Shown here: positions 18,132-27,153 of the stretch, piece after piece | Layout of the letters: each line of letters starts with the position of its first letter | How positions within the stretch are numbered: position 1 is the first letter of the stretch | Origin: UBA6059 sp040222235 | GTDB lineage: Bacteria > Bacteroidota > Bacteroidia > Cytophagales > Cyclobacteriaceae | Assembly (NCBI GenBank): GCA_040222235.1 | Contig: JAVKDO010000057.1 | Coordinates: forward strand, 1-64,000 | Direction: 5' to 3' | DNA: 64,000 bases | The notes under the pieces: generated by a model | The model's input: only the letters and a program-made list of their open reading frames with translations | The model's database searches: none | What the model was told of the DNA's origin: nothing | Made by a program: the position numbers and the translations under genes

Positions 18132-18848
18132 ATGAGAAAATATAGCTTCTTACTTTTGATTATGGCTGTGCTATTCAGTGCATGCACGACACAGCAAATC
18201 ACCCAAGCGCTCAACGACTACATGGGTGATGAAAAGCCTACAACATTTGAGGTTTCCTCAGGCCTGAAAGAGGCCCTGATACAAGGCATTACTAAAGGGG
18301 CTAATTCAGCATCCAGTACAGATGGCTATTTTGGTAACTCATTGATTCGGATTCCCTTTCCACCAGAGGTGCAGAAGGTAGAGAACACCCTTAGAGATAT
18401 AGGCTTGGGCAATGAGGTAGACAAATTCGTGCTAACGCTAAATCGTGGTGCAGAGGAAGCAGCCAAGCAGGCAAAGCCAATCTTTGTGAATGCGATCAAG
18501 CAGCTGACCATTCAGGATGCCTGGAACCTACTCAATGGTGAGCAGGACGCGGCGACACAGTTTCTGGAGCGCACCACGACTGCTGAGCTTCGATCTAAGT
18601 TTAAACCGGTGATGAAATCGGCGCTAGACCAAACCAGTGCCACAAAATACTATAGTGATTTGGTGGGTCAATACAACAAAATCCCCTTCGTCGAGGATGT
18701 CAATCCTAACCTTGACGATTACGCCACGGAAAAAGCGCTGGAAGGACTCTTTACACTGATCAGACAAGAGGAGGCTAATATCCGTGAAAATCCAGGTGCT
18801 CGAGCTACGGAGTTATTGAAGAAGGTATTCGGGTACGAAGAAGGGTAA
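18132..18848 (+). CDS. DUF4197 lipoprotein
   Basis: A 238-residue predicted lipoprotein: hydrophobic signal with lipobox LFSAC (Cys18), followed by a helical DUF4197 domain. The stretch SSGLKEALIQGITKGANS and the run FPPEVQKVENTLRDIGLG are characteristic of this family, which is of unknown function and is widespread in Bacteroidota and Proteobacteria. It is likely anchored in the periplasm or outer membrane. It stands alone, divergent from cinA; its stop codon abuts the stop of the convergent NUMOD4/HNH gene with no gap. Confidence 0.88.
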   Translation: MRKYSFLLLIMAVLFSACTTQQITQALNDYMGDEKPTTFEVSSGLKEALIQGITKGANSASSTDGYFGNSLIRIPFPPEVQKVENTLRDIGLGNEVDKFVLTLNRGAEEAAKQAKPIFVNAIKQLTIQDAWNLLNGEQDAATQFLERTTTAELRSKFKPVMKSALDQTSATKYYSDLVGQYNKIPFVEDVNPNLDDYATEKALEGLFTLIRQEEANIRENPGARATELLKKVFGYEEG

Positions 18849-19391
18849 TTACTCCACCGGCTTGATGCCTGCCCAGATGCGACCAGTACGAATCTGCCAA
18901 AGGTGTCGCGAGTTAATGCCGAACTGCTTGGCAAGTACACCCCAGCGGGTCTTACCGGTCTTTTCGTTTTCTATGATCCTCTTCTTGATAATGGCCACTC
19001 GTGACTTGCTCAGCTTCGCGTTCGGAGAGTAATCAGGATAAATATCGTAGGGCTTTGTCCGCTCTTGATTGAGCTTTTTGGCTTCCTCAGGGCTGATCCA
19101 CTCGATGTTGTGCGCCATGCAGTTGTTGGAGTCGCCATTGACAAACTTGAGCTTCTTGTAGTTGTTGGGATTTTCGCAGAAAAGATTCGCTACGATCTTG
19201 TGCAGGTAGATCAAACCATTTTTACCGCTTGGCTTACGATAGGGCACGCATCGATAGCCATTGTTTTTATAAGACGTGTGTTGGTAGAGCTTCCCGTCTT
19301 TGTCTTTGCTCTTCACATTCCCGAATGAGGATATCTGGTACTCTTTACCAGTCTCTTCATGAATATACGTTTTCCAAGTTTCTGTTCTCAA
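18849..19391 (-). CDS. NUMOD4/HNH-like protein with C-terminal helix-turn-helix
   Basis: A 180-residue protein resembling free-standing homing-endonuclease relatives. NUMOD4-like residues 5-35 (TWKTYIHEETGKEYQISSFG) lead into an HNH_3-like core (His64 in LHKIVANLF, then NGDSNNCMAHNIEW with Asn95), and a C-terminal HTH (about 125-175: LAKQFGINSRHLWQIRTGR). The central catalytic His of the usual VNHxDGN motif appears to be replaced by Phe83 (LKFVNGD), so nuclease activity may be lost and the protein may only bind DNA. It is convergent with and abuts the DUF4197 gene. Possible alternatives: a phage-type recombination helper or a domesticated regulator. Confidence 0.75.
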   Translation of the reverse strand: MRTETWKTYIHEETGKEYQISSFGNVKSKDKDGKLYQHTSYKNNGYRCVPYRKPSGKNGLIYLHKIVANLFCENPNNYKKLKFVNGDSNNCMAHNIEWISPEEAKKLNQERTKPYDIYPDYSPNAKLSKSRVAIIKKRIIENEKTGKTRWGVLAKQFGINSRHLWQIRTGRIWAGIKPVE

Positions 19392-19411
19392 AATCTTATT
19401 ACTATTAGCTG

Positions 19412-19427
19412 ACGTTAAAGCTAACGT
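19412..19427. repeat. Inverted repeat upstream of the NUMOD4/HNH gene
   Basis: ACGTTA and TAACGT are perfect arms around AAGC, 20 bp before the start codon of the HNH-like gene. The copies AGCTGACGT and AGCTAACGT also form an imperfect direct repeat. It could be an autoregulatory site for the gene's HTH domain; this is an inference from position. Confidence 0.35.
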
Positions 19428-19534
19428 ATATTTCAGACCTGTAAAAACCTTGTTTTACCTAGATGAGCCATTTTTCCACCAAACGGTAAAAAAAAGATAG
19501 GGAGGGTAGTTACACTTGTCCCTATCATCAAAAG

Positions 19535-19975
19535 TTATCGCTGTACATTCACATTCGTAAACTTGCCTTGTGTGATCTCGACACTTCCTTCACCGGCAAG
19601 ATTGCTGGCAGAGAAATTAAATGTACCTGAAATGCTGCTCTCGCTGAACTCTGTAATAGTCATTGTTCCTGAGGTTGCGGTGAATACTGTGCGCGATGGG
19701 TTGACATAGGTTGCGAAATTGGCAAGGTCATAGGTGCCCGTTTGATCGCTGTTGATGGTTATGGCGAAAGCAGTACCATCCTCGCTTCCTGCACCTATTG
19801 CTGTGATTATTTGACCTGCAGCAGAGGTAACAACGCTGTTGCCAGCACCGTTCCAGCTAGATCCATCGATAGACGCTTCTACATTGAGTGAGCCGCTAGG
19901 AGTTGTGTCATCGTCGCTACCGCAACCCGTTAGCAGGAATGCTACTGCAATAAATAAGAATAAAAGCTTTTACAT
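19535..19975 (-). pseudogene. Lipoprotein gene (DUF6252-like) with stop at codon 2
   Basis: On the minus strand an otherwise intact 144-codon frame encodes a small lipoprotein: KLLFLFIAVAFLLTGCGSDDD gives a signal and lipobox LTGC, followed by a beta-rich body with SIDGSSWNGAG, common in DUF6252-like Bacteroidota lipoproteins, ending NVNVQR-stop. The only ATG in place (19973-19975) is followed directly by TAA (19970-19972), then AAG CTT. The usual beginning would be ATG AAA AAG, so a single A-to-T change explains it. No other canonical start codon lies before the lipobox. The absence of further stops over the whole frame suggests a recent mutation, a sequencing error, or initiation at a non-standard codon. 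Confidence 0.75.
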
Positions 19976-19976
19976 A

Positions 19977-20018
19977 ATTTCTAGTTTAAGAGATGTTTGA
20001 TACCTCAATACTAGAAAT
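19977..20018. repeat. Inverted repeat in the 5' leader of the broken lipoprotein gene
   Basis: ATTTCTAGT and ACTAGAAAT are perfect 9-bp arms with a 24-nt spacer, ending two bases before the ATG-TAA of the lipoprotein gene (minus strand). In RNA it would form a hairpin close to the initiation site. It could be a terminator-like or regulatory element; its role is unknown. Confidence 0.5.
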
Positions 20019-20094
20019 CAGCGTCCTGCAGAACCATACCCTCTTGGTGGTAATTTGACCTAGACTGACACGTACGTGCCAGCCCTGAGTGTTG

Positions 20095-20538
20095 CTATTT
20101 CTGGGTGGAAACGTACTTTAGGATATGGAGTGCTTGCGCATTGGTGCTACAAGTTGCCATGGCTTGCGCGTCGACTTCCTTCAGCGCATGCGTAAAGTCC
20201 TCTGGATGAATGACGATATAAGGAATGCCCAAAGCTGCTGCTTGTCCCGCGTCAAATGCGGCATTCCATTGTCCGTACTTCTCGCCAAACTTGATTATTA
20301 CGATATCCGCTTTTTCTATTCCTTTTTTGATCCTGATCGCATTGATTTTAGCAGACTTGTGATCTTTCCAAAACTGCTCTTCTTCCAAACCCAGGATATC
20401 ACCTGCATCATCACTTGCTTCATGCGTGGTGACTGGCGTCAGGAAATCAATAGGTAAGTTGCGCGCTTTTGCGCCTTCCATAATCTCCACTCTCCATTCT
20501 GAGTGAATCTCTCCTGATAAGTATACTATCCAGTTCAT
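20095..20538 (-). CDS. YtoQ-family protein
   Basis: A 147-residue protein of the YtoQ family (PF11071/TIGR03646), recognisable by the N terminus IVYLSGEIHSEWR and by DIVIIKFGEKYGQWNAAFDAG. The fold is related to nucleoside 2-deoxyribosyltransferases, so a nucleotide-sugar or nucleoside substrate is possible, but the family's reaction is not established to my knowledge. Expected in the cytoplasm. Single gene; the neighbours are the broken lipoprotein gene downstream and a short membrane peptide gene on the other strand. Confidence 0.85.
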   Translation of the reverse strand: MNWIVYLSGEIHSEWRVEIMEGAKARNLPIDFLTPVTTHEASDDAGDILGLEEEQFWKDHKSAKINAIRIKKGIEKADIVIIKFGEKYGQWNAAFDAGQAAALGIPYIVIHPEDFTHALKEVDAQAMATCSTNAQALHILKYVSTQK

Positions 20539-20633
20539 ATGTGTTAGTGGTTCAGTTTTTAGTGACTAAAGTGGGTTAAAATTTATATCCCTGCCGATAT
20601 TTCGTAATTTACTGAAAACCGAAAGATGATACC

Positions 20634-20729
20634 ATGGAATACGATCTTCGCACCTGGGCACTAATTGTTTTTGTAATAATACTTATAGTGCTGGTTATAC
20701 GCACATTCCGCAATAAGCCTGAGGCTTAG
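20634..20729 (+). CDS. Small single-span membrane peptide (31 aa)
   Basis: An ATG-started frame encodes MEYDLRTWALIVFVIILIVL followed by VIRTFRNKPEA. One clean hydrophobic helix (about residues 9-22) is flanked by an acidic/neutral N terminus and a positively charged C terminus, as expected for a small inner-membrane protein with the C terminus inside. It sits in the 198-bp gap between two minus-strand genes. No homologue is recognised. Such composition is uncommon by chance, but there is no other support for expression. Confidence 0.5.
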   Translation: MEYDLRTWALIVFVIILIVLVIRTFRNKPEA

Positions 20730-20736
20730 CTGCTTG

Positions 20737-23700
20737 CTACTTTATGAGGCGATGGAGGTAGCGCTCTCCTGATCCTAGTCTCAGTATCACGAAATACTGC
20801 CCACTATCCCAGGTCGAGATATTCAGTTGAAAATTTCTTTTGCCAATCTTTTTCTCGACCATATTGGCACCACTCTGGGCGATGACTTCAATTGATTCAA
20901 TCACCAGAGCGCTTTCAAAATTGACAAGCTGCATGGCAGGATTGGGATATATCGAGACATCAAGATCCTCACCGCTCAGGGCGGTCACATTGCTAACTTG
21001 GTAGGCAAGCCCTACAATGCTCTTGCAGCCACGATCGTTTAGAGATACTAGTCGGATATTATAAGTTCCGGCACTATCAAAAAACAGGGTAGGTGAACGA
21101 ATGGACTCAAAGAACGAATCATTAACGCTCCATTGCCAGATGACCCCTTTATTCGAAGCGGCGTTGAGGGATACACTTCTGTCTTCGCTCAGTACGATCA
21201 TATCAGGATCAGTCTGTATAGTGTCCTGAAATACCTCCACATTGACAGTCCAAGGTACGATTGTGCTTTCGATGATTTCTTCGACACTGGTGACATAGAA
21301 GACAGTATCTCCGGTCAGTCCTTCGATATTCAATACTGTACCCTTGTACACAATTTGAACTCTATTGTCATCGGCATAGTAGATAAATGGACCTTTCCCA
21401 ATAGGTGCAAGCTGCAATGAAAGATTAGAACAGACCAAGGTGTCACTGGTCACAGGTGCAATTGAGACTTCATTAGAAATAGACTGTTCTATTGTCCTGC
21501 TACACCCTGAGATAGTATCTAGTGCAGTCATCTCGATTGATATACCTGCTGCGCCCAACCAGTCATGGTTGATTGACCTACCGGAATACGATTCTCCCTC
21601 AATGAGCCAGTTCACCTTAGTCGATGCATTTACATTTGCTTCAATCAATAAGGATCGATTTGAAGTGAGGTCTTCTAGATCATGAGCAATAGAGACTCCA
21701 GTTGGAAAATCAGTCTGAGTAAGACTGATGATGGCGGGTATACTTTCCAATGCACCCGTAGCATTAGTCAGATAGAGTGTAGTGTCTCCTGTCAATCCTT
21801 CTAACATGAAATTAGTGCCAATATCGACCAGAGAGGTCAACTCCGGATCACGATAGAGTCGATAGATAAGTTCTGAGTCGAGTGCTAAATTGACCTCTTC
21901 ACCCTCACAGAAGTTGAATTCCTGATCAGAGGGTTTCGGATTTCGCTTTGCTACTATAAGCTTTTGCGAAATGCTGTCTGCACAACCCGTGCCACTGCTT
22001 GCAACTAGCTTGATGTCATAGATTCCCGGTAGGGAGTAACTGACTAATGGACTTTGCTGCGTACTAAAAACACCATTACCAAAGTCCCACGACCACTGCT
22101 GGGCATTACTGCTGGCGTCTGTGATTTGGAGGCTTCTGCTTAGCTCATCAATGATGAGGCTGTCATTGGGCAGTACAAAGTCGGCGACAGTTGGCGTCAC
22201 ATCTATCGTGACTCGGCGAGTATCTCCAGGATAGCCTTGGTCTTTATTGACGAGATAGTAAATGATATCGTTCGTCACGTCCTTTAGTTCGATATCATTC
22301 CCTGAGAAGGCAAGCTGGCTGAGGTTAACATCTGTGTAAAAGTCGAACGTATTGCCATCATCCAGGCTCATCGTCACATCACCACCAGCACATACCGCGT
22401 ACGAGGCGAGCAACGGGGGCGAATTGATGAATTGTTGATATCTGGCTTTTGCAGTCTGCGCTTTGGTTTGGATTTCCGATAGGGACGAGCCAAATACATA
22501 AGCAAAAGCAGACTTCATCGGTACGTTGGGTGCGAGCGAGCTGAACTTAGTGGACATCACCTGAGCGACATAATTCCCTGTAGATGCAGAGCCAGCGACT
22601 GTTTTATTGAAGGCGGAAGAAACCAGAGCGAATTTCAAAGAGTCAGAGAGGGCCTCATCTATTTCGGCAGTGTTGTTATTGTATTCACCCAAGTCTACTC
22701 CGCGAAAGCCAGCAACAGATCCTGATACTTGTGCAATTCCGACGTAATGCTCCTGATTGATATCATAGGTGTATCCGAGGTTGTTGGAGGGATCATAGGC
22801 CGTCTTATTCTCTATCGCAAACCCGAGATTTAAATCTGCTAGGGCGCCTAGATAGACATTCGTCAATGTGCTGTCAGTCGTATTGATCAATCGATACTCT
22901 AGTAGCAAAGCATCAAGGTCCTCCCATCCGAGGATTTTTTGCTCCACCAGGAGATCAAACTGCCCACCAGATACTTTAAAGCTACCTTCCGCATAGTCGT
23001 CAGCCGAGGAATTGAAAAGATATTGTAATCCATCTTCGGCAGTGAAGTCACTATCTCGCGTGTCACTTTGGAAGTTGTTGACCGTATTATCAGCCACATG
23101 AGCAATATCAGTCGCAATGATCAATCCGAGCTGATTGGATACCAATAGGTCGTTGTATCTCAGACCCTTGCCATTCTTAAATACATCTTCCTCATAGCCA
23201 AGATTGCCATTGTCGCTGGCCGTCACCGTAGCAGCACCACCTCTTATCTCCAGGAAGGTAGGGTTGGCGGTAAAGACGATGAATTGCCGGTCGGAAAATC
23301 CATTGCCCTCGAAATCTAGCCTAATCACAATCCTTTCGTTCTTTTGGGTATCCTTAGACAAGTAGACTTTAATACTGCCTACCGGAAAATTATGAGATAC
23401 ATCGGTAGCCAATTGACCGATGAAGGCTTCCTCTGTTAGTACGGTAGCAAATGATGACTCGCTGCCCACAGACATGCTCACATTAGTTGCCAAATTGATA
23501 TAGTTGTGGAGCGTGCCTCCGATACTAATAGTGTCGTCCGCAAATAGATTGTCGCCAAAAAGTCCTGAGACGGTGATGTCTTCCATTTGCATTGCAATGG
23601 TGCCTGTCTGGGTGAGCGCGGCATGAATGTTTAGCCTGCCATTGCCCAGCATACCGAGAAAATCAGCATTACTATTGACCCCATAGATATTATCGGCGGT

Positions 23701-24924
23701 CACTCTCAGTTGTTCCGCTACTTGCCTAGCGGAATAATCGGGAAACACCTGACGCACCAAAGCTGCCGCACCAGCGACTTGTGGTGAAGCAAAACTTGAT
23801 CCGGGTGCAGACAGATAACCGCCGTTACTATTGGTAGAGTAGATGCCCGTACCAGGAGCAAGCAGGTCGATATACCTGCTGTAGGTGGCATAGCCAGCCT
23901 TATTGTCACTTCCGTCACTAGATCCTACCGAAATGACATTATCATAAGAGGCAGGATAGAAGTTGAGCTCTTCATTGGTATTACCGGCCGCCGCGACAAT
24001 GACGACATCTTTTTCAAGTGCTGCATAATTGATAATGTCCTGATTGAATTGTGAATAGGAGTTAGGAGACCCCCAGGAAAGGTTCATTACCTTAACGCCT
24101 TGGTCAGCGGCATATATTACACCGCCATAGCTGTTAAAGCTTCTGTTGTCCTCAGAATCAAAGATCTTCACTGGTAGGAAGGGGCTGTCAAATGCTACTC
24201 CGGCCATGCCTATGCCATTGTTGGCTACCCCGCTATGAATACCTGCTACTTGAGTGCCATGTCTGCTTTTGTCTCCAGTTGGGTCATTATCGTTGTTGGC
24301 GATATCCCAGCCATTGTAGTCGTCGATGTAGCCGTTGTTATCATCATCAATACCATTAATAGGATCGTCTTGATTGAAGGATATGTTATCTGCCAAATCG
24401 GAATGGTTGAGCTGTGTACCTGTATCCACACTACCGATGACAATGTCGCTACTTCCGGTCGCGATATCCCAGGCCTCATAGGCCTTGATCAGTGACAGAT
24501 AGTATTGCGCACCCTCTGGCTGTGCAGCTGGGTCGTTTGGAATGTCCAACAACTCCGCAGCATAAAGCGGCTCGACATAGACCACATTCTCAAAGCCGGA
24601 CAGTTCTCTAATCATCTCTAAAACAGTCGACTGATCATTGATATCTAGGATATGAATGCCATCCAGGTATTTGCTCTTTTGAACCCTGACATTTCCCGGT
24701 AGGGTCTTTTCTAATGGGACGACTCCCGTGACTGCATCGTGCCGTGTAAGCTGATCGAGGGATAGGCTATTGGGACTGAGACGACCCGTATTGCCCGCAG
24801 CTACCAGCTTAATGACCACTTTGGATGGGTGATATGCAGGAGTTGCATTTTGCGCTAGCGCGAAAATGCTGTTGACCAGTAGTAACAGAGATAGGAGGCA
24901 ATATTTGTGGAGGCGATTGGCCAA
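20737..24924 (-). CDS. Subtilisin-like S8 protease with PKD domains and T9SS sorting domain
   Basis: A 1395-residue secreted protein. Signal peptide 1-25 (ending FALAQ), an inhibitor-like prodomain (about 30-125), then an S8 catalytic domain with Asp167 (GSVDTGTQLNHSDL), His222 (RHGTQVAG), oxyanion Asn315 and Ser377 (GSSFASPQVAGA). A Ca-binding-like acidic stretch (GIDDDNNGYIDDYNGWD) lies near 191-207. After a long beta-rich region come two PKD-type repeats (about 930-1010 and 1240-1310). The last 75 residues (SIYPNPAMQLVNFES...) are a type A T9SS C-terminal domain, so it should cross the outer membrane and be anchored or released at the surface. It is last in the namZ-fmt-folA-SDR cluster, 9 bp after the SDR gene. 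Confidence 0.93.
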   Translation of the reverse strand: MANRLHKYCLLSLLLLVNSIFALAQNATPAYHPSKVVIKLVAAGNTGRLSPNSLSLDQLTRHDAVTGVVPLEKTLPGNVRVQKSKYLDGIHILDINDQSTVLEMIRELSGFENVVYVEPLYAAELLDIPNDPAAQPEGAQYYLSLIKAYEAWDIATGSSDIVIGSVDTGTQLNHSDLADNISFNQDDPINGIDDDNNGYIDDYNGWDIANNDNDPTGDKSRHGTQVAGIHSGVANNGIGMAGVAFDSPFLPVKIFDSEDNRSFNSYGGVIYAADQGVKVMNLSWGSPNSYSQFNQDIINYAALEKDVVIVAAAGNTNEELNFYPASYDNVISVGSSDGSDNKAGYATYSRYIDLLAPGTGIYSTNSNGGYLSAPGSSFASPQVAGAAALVRQVFPDYSARQVAEQLRVTADNIYGVNSNADFLGMLGNGRLNIHAALTQTGTIAMQMEDITVSGLFGDNLFADDTISIGGTLHNYINLATNVSMSVGSESSFATVLTEEAFIGQLATDVSHNFPVGSIKVYLSKDTQKNERIVIRLDFEGNGFSDRQFIVFTANPTFLEIRGGAATVTASDNGNLGYEEDVFKNGKGLRYNDLLVSNQLGLIIATDIAHVADNTVNNFQSDTRDSDFTAEDGLQYLFNSSADDYAEGSFKVSGGQFDLLVEQKILGWEDLDALLLEYRLINTTDSTLTNVYLGALADLNLGFAIENKTAYDPSNNLGYTYDINQEHYVGIAQVSGSVAGFRGVDLGEYNNNTAEIDEALSDSLKFALVSSAFNKTVAGSASTGNYVAQVMSTKFSSLAPNVPMKSAFAYVFGSSLSEIQTKAQTAKARYQQFINSPPLLASYAVCAGGDVTMSLDDGNTFDFYTDVNLSQLAFSGNDIELKDVTNDIIYYLVNKDQGYPGDTRRVTIDVTPTVADFVLPNDSLIIDELSRSLQITDASSNAQQWSWDFGNGVFSTQQSPLVSYSLPGIYDIKLVASSGTGCADSISQKLIVAKRNPKPSDQEFNFCEGEEVNLALDSELIYRLYRDPELTSLVDIGTNFMLEGLTGDTTLYLTNATGALESIPAIISLTQTDFPTGVSIAHDLEDLTSNRSLLIEANVNASTKVNWLIEGESYSGRSINHDWLGAAGISIEMTALDTISGCSRTIEQSISNEVSIAPVTSDTLVCSNLSLQLAPIGKGPFIYYADDNRVQIVYKGTVLNIEGLTGDTVFYVTSVEEIIESTIVPWTVNVEVFQDTIQTDPDMIVLSEDRSVSLNAASNKGVIWQWSVNDSFFESIRSPTLFFDSAGTYNIRLVSLNDRGCKSIVGLAYQVSNVTALSGEDLDVSIYPNPAMQLVNFESALVIESIEVIAQSGANMVEKKIGKRNFQLNISTWDSGQYFVILRLGSGERYLHRLIK

Positions 24925-24933
24925 AGCAGTGGG

Positions 24934-25734
24934 TTAGGTGACCTTCATCCCTCGGATCATCTTACGGAAGATGCCTGGGAAGTAGCGACTCATAAACCAA
25001 CCAAGAGATTCTTTGAAACCTGCGATGATGATCTCGTCTTGATTATTCTGTATTGCCTTCACTATTTGACGGGCGCAGGACTCAGCTGAAATACCTTTGG
25101 CTTGGCCTTCTCCTTTTTGTTGGAGCTCTTCGCCAGTTGGCTTCAATGCATGGTAAGCGATGTTGGTCTGGATGAAGCCCGGCGCTACGATGGTGACATT
25201 GATGTTGTGCTTGTGTACCTCAGAGCGCATGGCGTTGTAGAAGCCGTGAAGGGCGTGCTTAGAAGCGCAGTATGCCGAGCGCATCTGCGTGCTAAACTTG
25301 CCCATGACGCTGGTGACGACAATATGATGACCAGACTTTCGGGCGATCATTCCTGGAAGCACATATTTTGACAAAGCGATAGACCCAAAATAATTGACCT
25401 CCATCACGCGCCGGTCGACTTCCATTTGTGTCTCATCAGCGGTACCGCGTTGGCTGATCCCACCATTGTTGATGAGTACATCTACCTTTCCGTAAATAGC
25501 TTCTGCATCCTTTGCTTTTTGCGTTAGAGAGTCTGCATCTGATAAGTCAACAGTCAGTATAGCAATCTTGTCATGATTTCCCTGACATTCTTTCCTGACT
25601 CGTTCTAGCTCAGATTCTCGACGAGCTGAGAGTATAAGCTTGCAGTTGACTGTACTGAGCTCTTTAGCCACTGCTTCACCAATGCCTGAAGAAGCGCCAG
25701 TGATCCAAACTACCTTGTCTTCGAGATTTTTCAT
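24934..25734 (-). CDS. Short-chain dehydrogenase/reductase (SDR)
   Basis: A 266-residue classical SDR oxidoreductase. The cofactor motif TGASSGIG is at residues 12-19, NNGG at 89-92, and the catalytic triad is Ser142, Tyr155 and Lys159 (YCASK). The Arg-rich beta2 (SARRESELERV) favours NADP(H). The C terminus (SLGWFMSRYFPGIFRKMIRGMKV) is hydrophobic and resembles membrane-associated SDRs of the DHRS7 type. The substrate is unknown. It is 1 bp from folA upstream and 9 bp from the T9SS protease downstream, in a compact operon. Confidence 0.9.
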   Translation of the reverse strand: MKNLEDKVVWITGASSGIGEAVAKELSTVNCKLILSARRESELERVRKECQGNHDKIAILTVDLSDADSLTQKAKDAEAIYGKVDVLINNGGISQRGTADETQMEVDRRVMEVNYFGSIALSKYVLPGMIARKSGHHIVVTSVMGKFSTQMRSAYCASKHALHGFYNAMRSEVHKHNINVTIVAPGFIQTNIAYHALKPTGEELQQKGEGQAKGISAESCARQIVKAIQNNQDEIIIAGFKESLGWFMSRYFPGIFRKMIRGMKVT

Positions 25735-25735
25735 T

Positions 25736-26239
25736 CTACTCTTTCTTATCGTAAACTACGAAATCGAATGGAAAAGCGTGCCGTTCGTCCGATTCATGAT
25801 GCTTTCTACTGACTTCTATCCACGCTGATTTATCCCATTCGGGAAAGAAAGTATCACCATCAATTTGGGCATCAATCTCCGTAATATACATGCGATCCGA
25901 TAGGGGTAAACCTAGCCGGTAAATCTCACCACCGCCAATGATGAATGCTTCTTCTTCGCTGGCATCTTTCGCGATACGCAGCGCATTTTCAAGACTGCTA
26001 GTAACCGTACCTCCGTCAGCTTGGTATTCATCATTTCTAGTAATGACAATATTAGGCCGATTAGGTAGTGGCCGCCACTTGAGCGGTATCGACTCCCAGT
26101 TTTTGCGACCGAGCAGTACATGATGACCAGCGGTGGTCTGTTTGAAAAACTTCATGTCATCAGGCAGGTGCCAGGCCATGTCATTGTCTTTGCCGATAAC
26201 GCCATTAGCACTTACTGCTGCTATCATTGATATCTTCAT
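25736..26239 (-). CDS. folA: Dihydrofolate reductase (FolA)
   Basis: A 167-residue type I dihydrofolate reductase producing tetrahydrofolate with NADPH. Family motifs: ISMIAAVSANGVIGKDNDMAWHLPDDMKFF (Asp27/28 in the active site), GRKNWESIP, and IGGGEIYRL near residue 99. Length is typical. It overlaps fmt by 4 bp (ATGA) and is followed by the SDR gene 1 bp later. The pairing with fmt is sensible because Fmt uses 10-formyltetrahydrofolate. Confidence 0.95.
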   Translation of the reverse strand: MKISMIAAVSANGVIGKDNDMAWHLPDDMKFFKQTTAGHHVLLGRKNWESIPLKWRPLPNRPNIVITRNDEYQADGGTVTSSLENALRIAKDASEEEAFIIGGGEIYRLGLPLSDRMYITEIDAQIDGDTFFPEWDKSAWIEVSRKHHESDERHAFPFDFVVYDKKE

Positions 26240-27153
26240 AGCTTATTTCCTCTTAGGTAGTCTTGCACACGCATTCGCTTCTTTCCTTCCGCTTGTAGTT
26301 CGAGTACTTTCAATGCGCCTTCAGCTGTACTGACCAAGATGGTATCGTCTTTAGCCACCAATTTTCCGATAGGCTGCTGAGAGGAATCGTCGTTTACCGC
26401 TACCTCAAATATTTTGAATTTCTTGCCCTCATGCATGGTCCATGCTCCTGGGTAGGGCGAAAGTCCTCTTACAAAATTGCGAATCTCATCCGCTGGTTGC
26501 TCCCAGTTGATTTCACAACTCTCTGGGAACAGCTTAGGGGCGGCTCGCAAAGGCTGATCACTGATTTGCGGTAGCTGTGGGTAGTCACCCGACTCTACCG
26601 CCTTGACAGTCTTAAACACCAATTCGGCACCCTTGTGCATGAGCCTTTCATACAGGCTTCCGACATTATCGTCTTCTCGAATGTCTTCCTTCTCTTGAAA
26701 AATGATATTGCCTGTGTCGATCTCATGCTTCAGAAAAAAAGTCGTTGCGCCGGTCTCTTTTTCGCCATTGATGATGGCCCAGTTGATCGGTGCAGCTCCA
26801 CGGTATTGCGGTAGCAAGCTAGCGTGAAGGTTGAATGTACCCAGTCGTGGCATATCCCAGATGGCCTCAGGTAGCATCCTGAAAGCTACGACCACTTGCA
26901 GATCAGCTTGATAGGAGGCAAGTTGTTCCTGAAACTCGGGCGACTTCAGATTGGTAGGCTGTAGTACCGGGAGTTCGTGAGCTACGGAAAAATCCTTTAC
27001 CGGCGAAGTGCCAAGCTTCTTGCCTCGACCTTTGGGTTTATCAGGAGCGGTAATGACTGCCACGACATTAACGCCATTCCTTACCAGAATCTCAAGGCTA
27101 GGTACAGCGAACTCCGGGGTACCCATGAATATGATTTTTAGTTTTTCACTCAT
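26236..27153 (-). CDS. fmt: Methionyl-tRNA formyltransferase (Fmt)
   Basis: A 305-residue enzyme that formylates initiator Met-tRNA. Motifs: IIFMGTPEFAVPSLE at the N terminus, FNLHASLLPQYRGAAPINWA with the catalytic Asn/His, and the C-terminal OB-like domain (about 205-300) with RGLSPYPGAWT. The start chosen is ATG at 27151-27153 (MSEKLKII), which overlaps the namZ stop by 4 bp (ATGA); the open frame runs 22 codons further upstream but that part lies inside namZ and is not family-like. Confidence 0.96.
   Translation of the reverse strand: MSEKLKIIFMGTPEFAVPSLEILVRNGVNVVAVITAPDKPKGRGKKLGTSPVKDFSVAHELPVLQPTNLKSPEFQEQLASYQADLQVVVAFRMLPEAIWDMPRLGTFNLHASLLPQYRGAAPINWAIINGEKETGATTFFLKHEIDTGNIIFQEKEDIREDDNVGSLYERLMHKGAELVFKTVKAVESGDYPQLPQISDQPLRAAPKLFPESCEINWEQPADEIRNFVRGLSPYPGAWTMHEGKKFKIFEVAVNDDSSQQPIGKLVAKDDTILVSTAEGALKVLELQAEGKKRMRVQDYLRGNKL

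Noticed and set aside
20069..20078. CACGTACGTG palindrome after ytoQ
   Set aside because: A 10-bp palindrome without arms, T-run or repeat elsewhere in the window; not enough to call a site.
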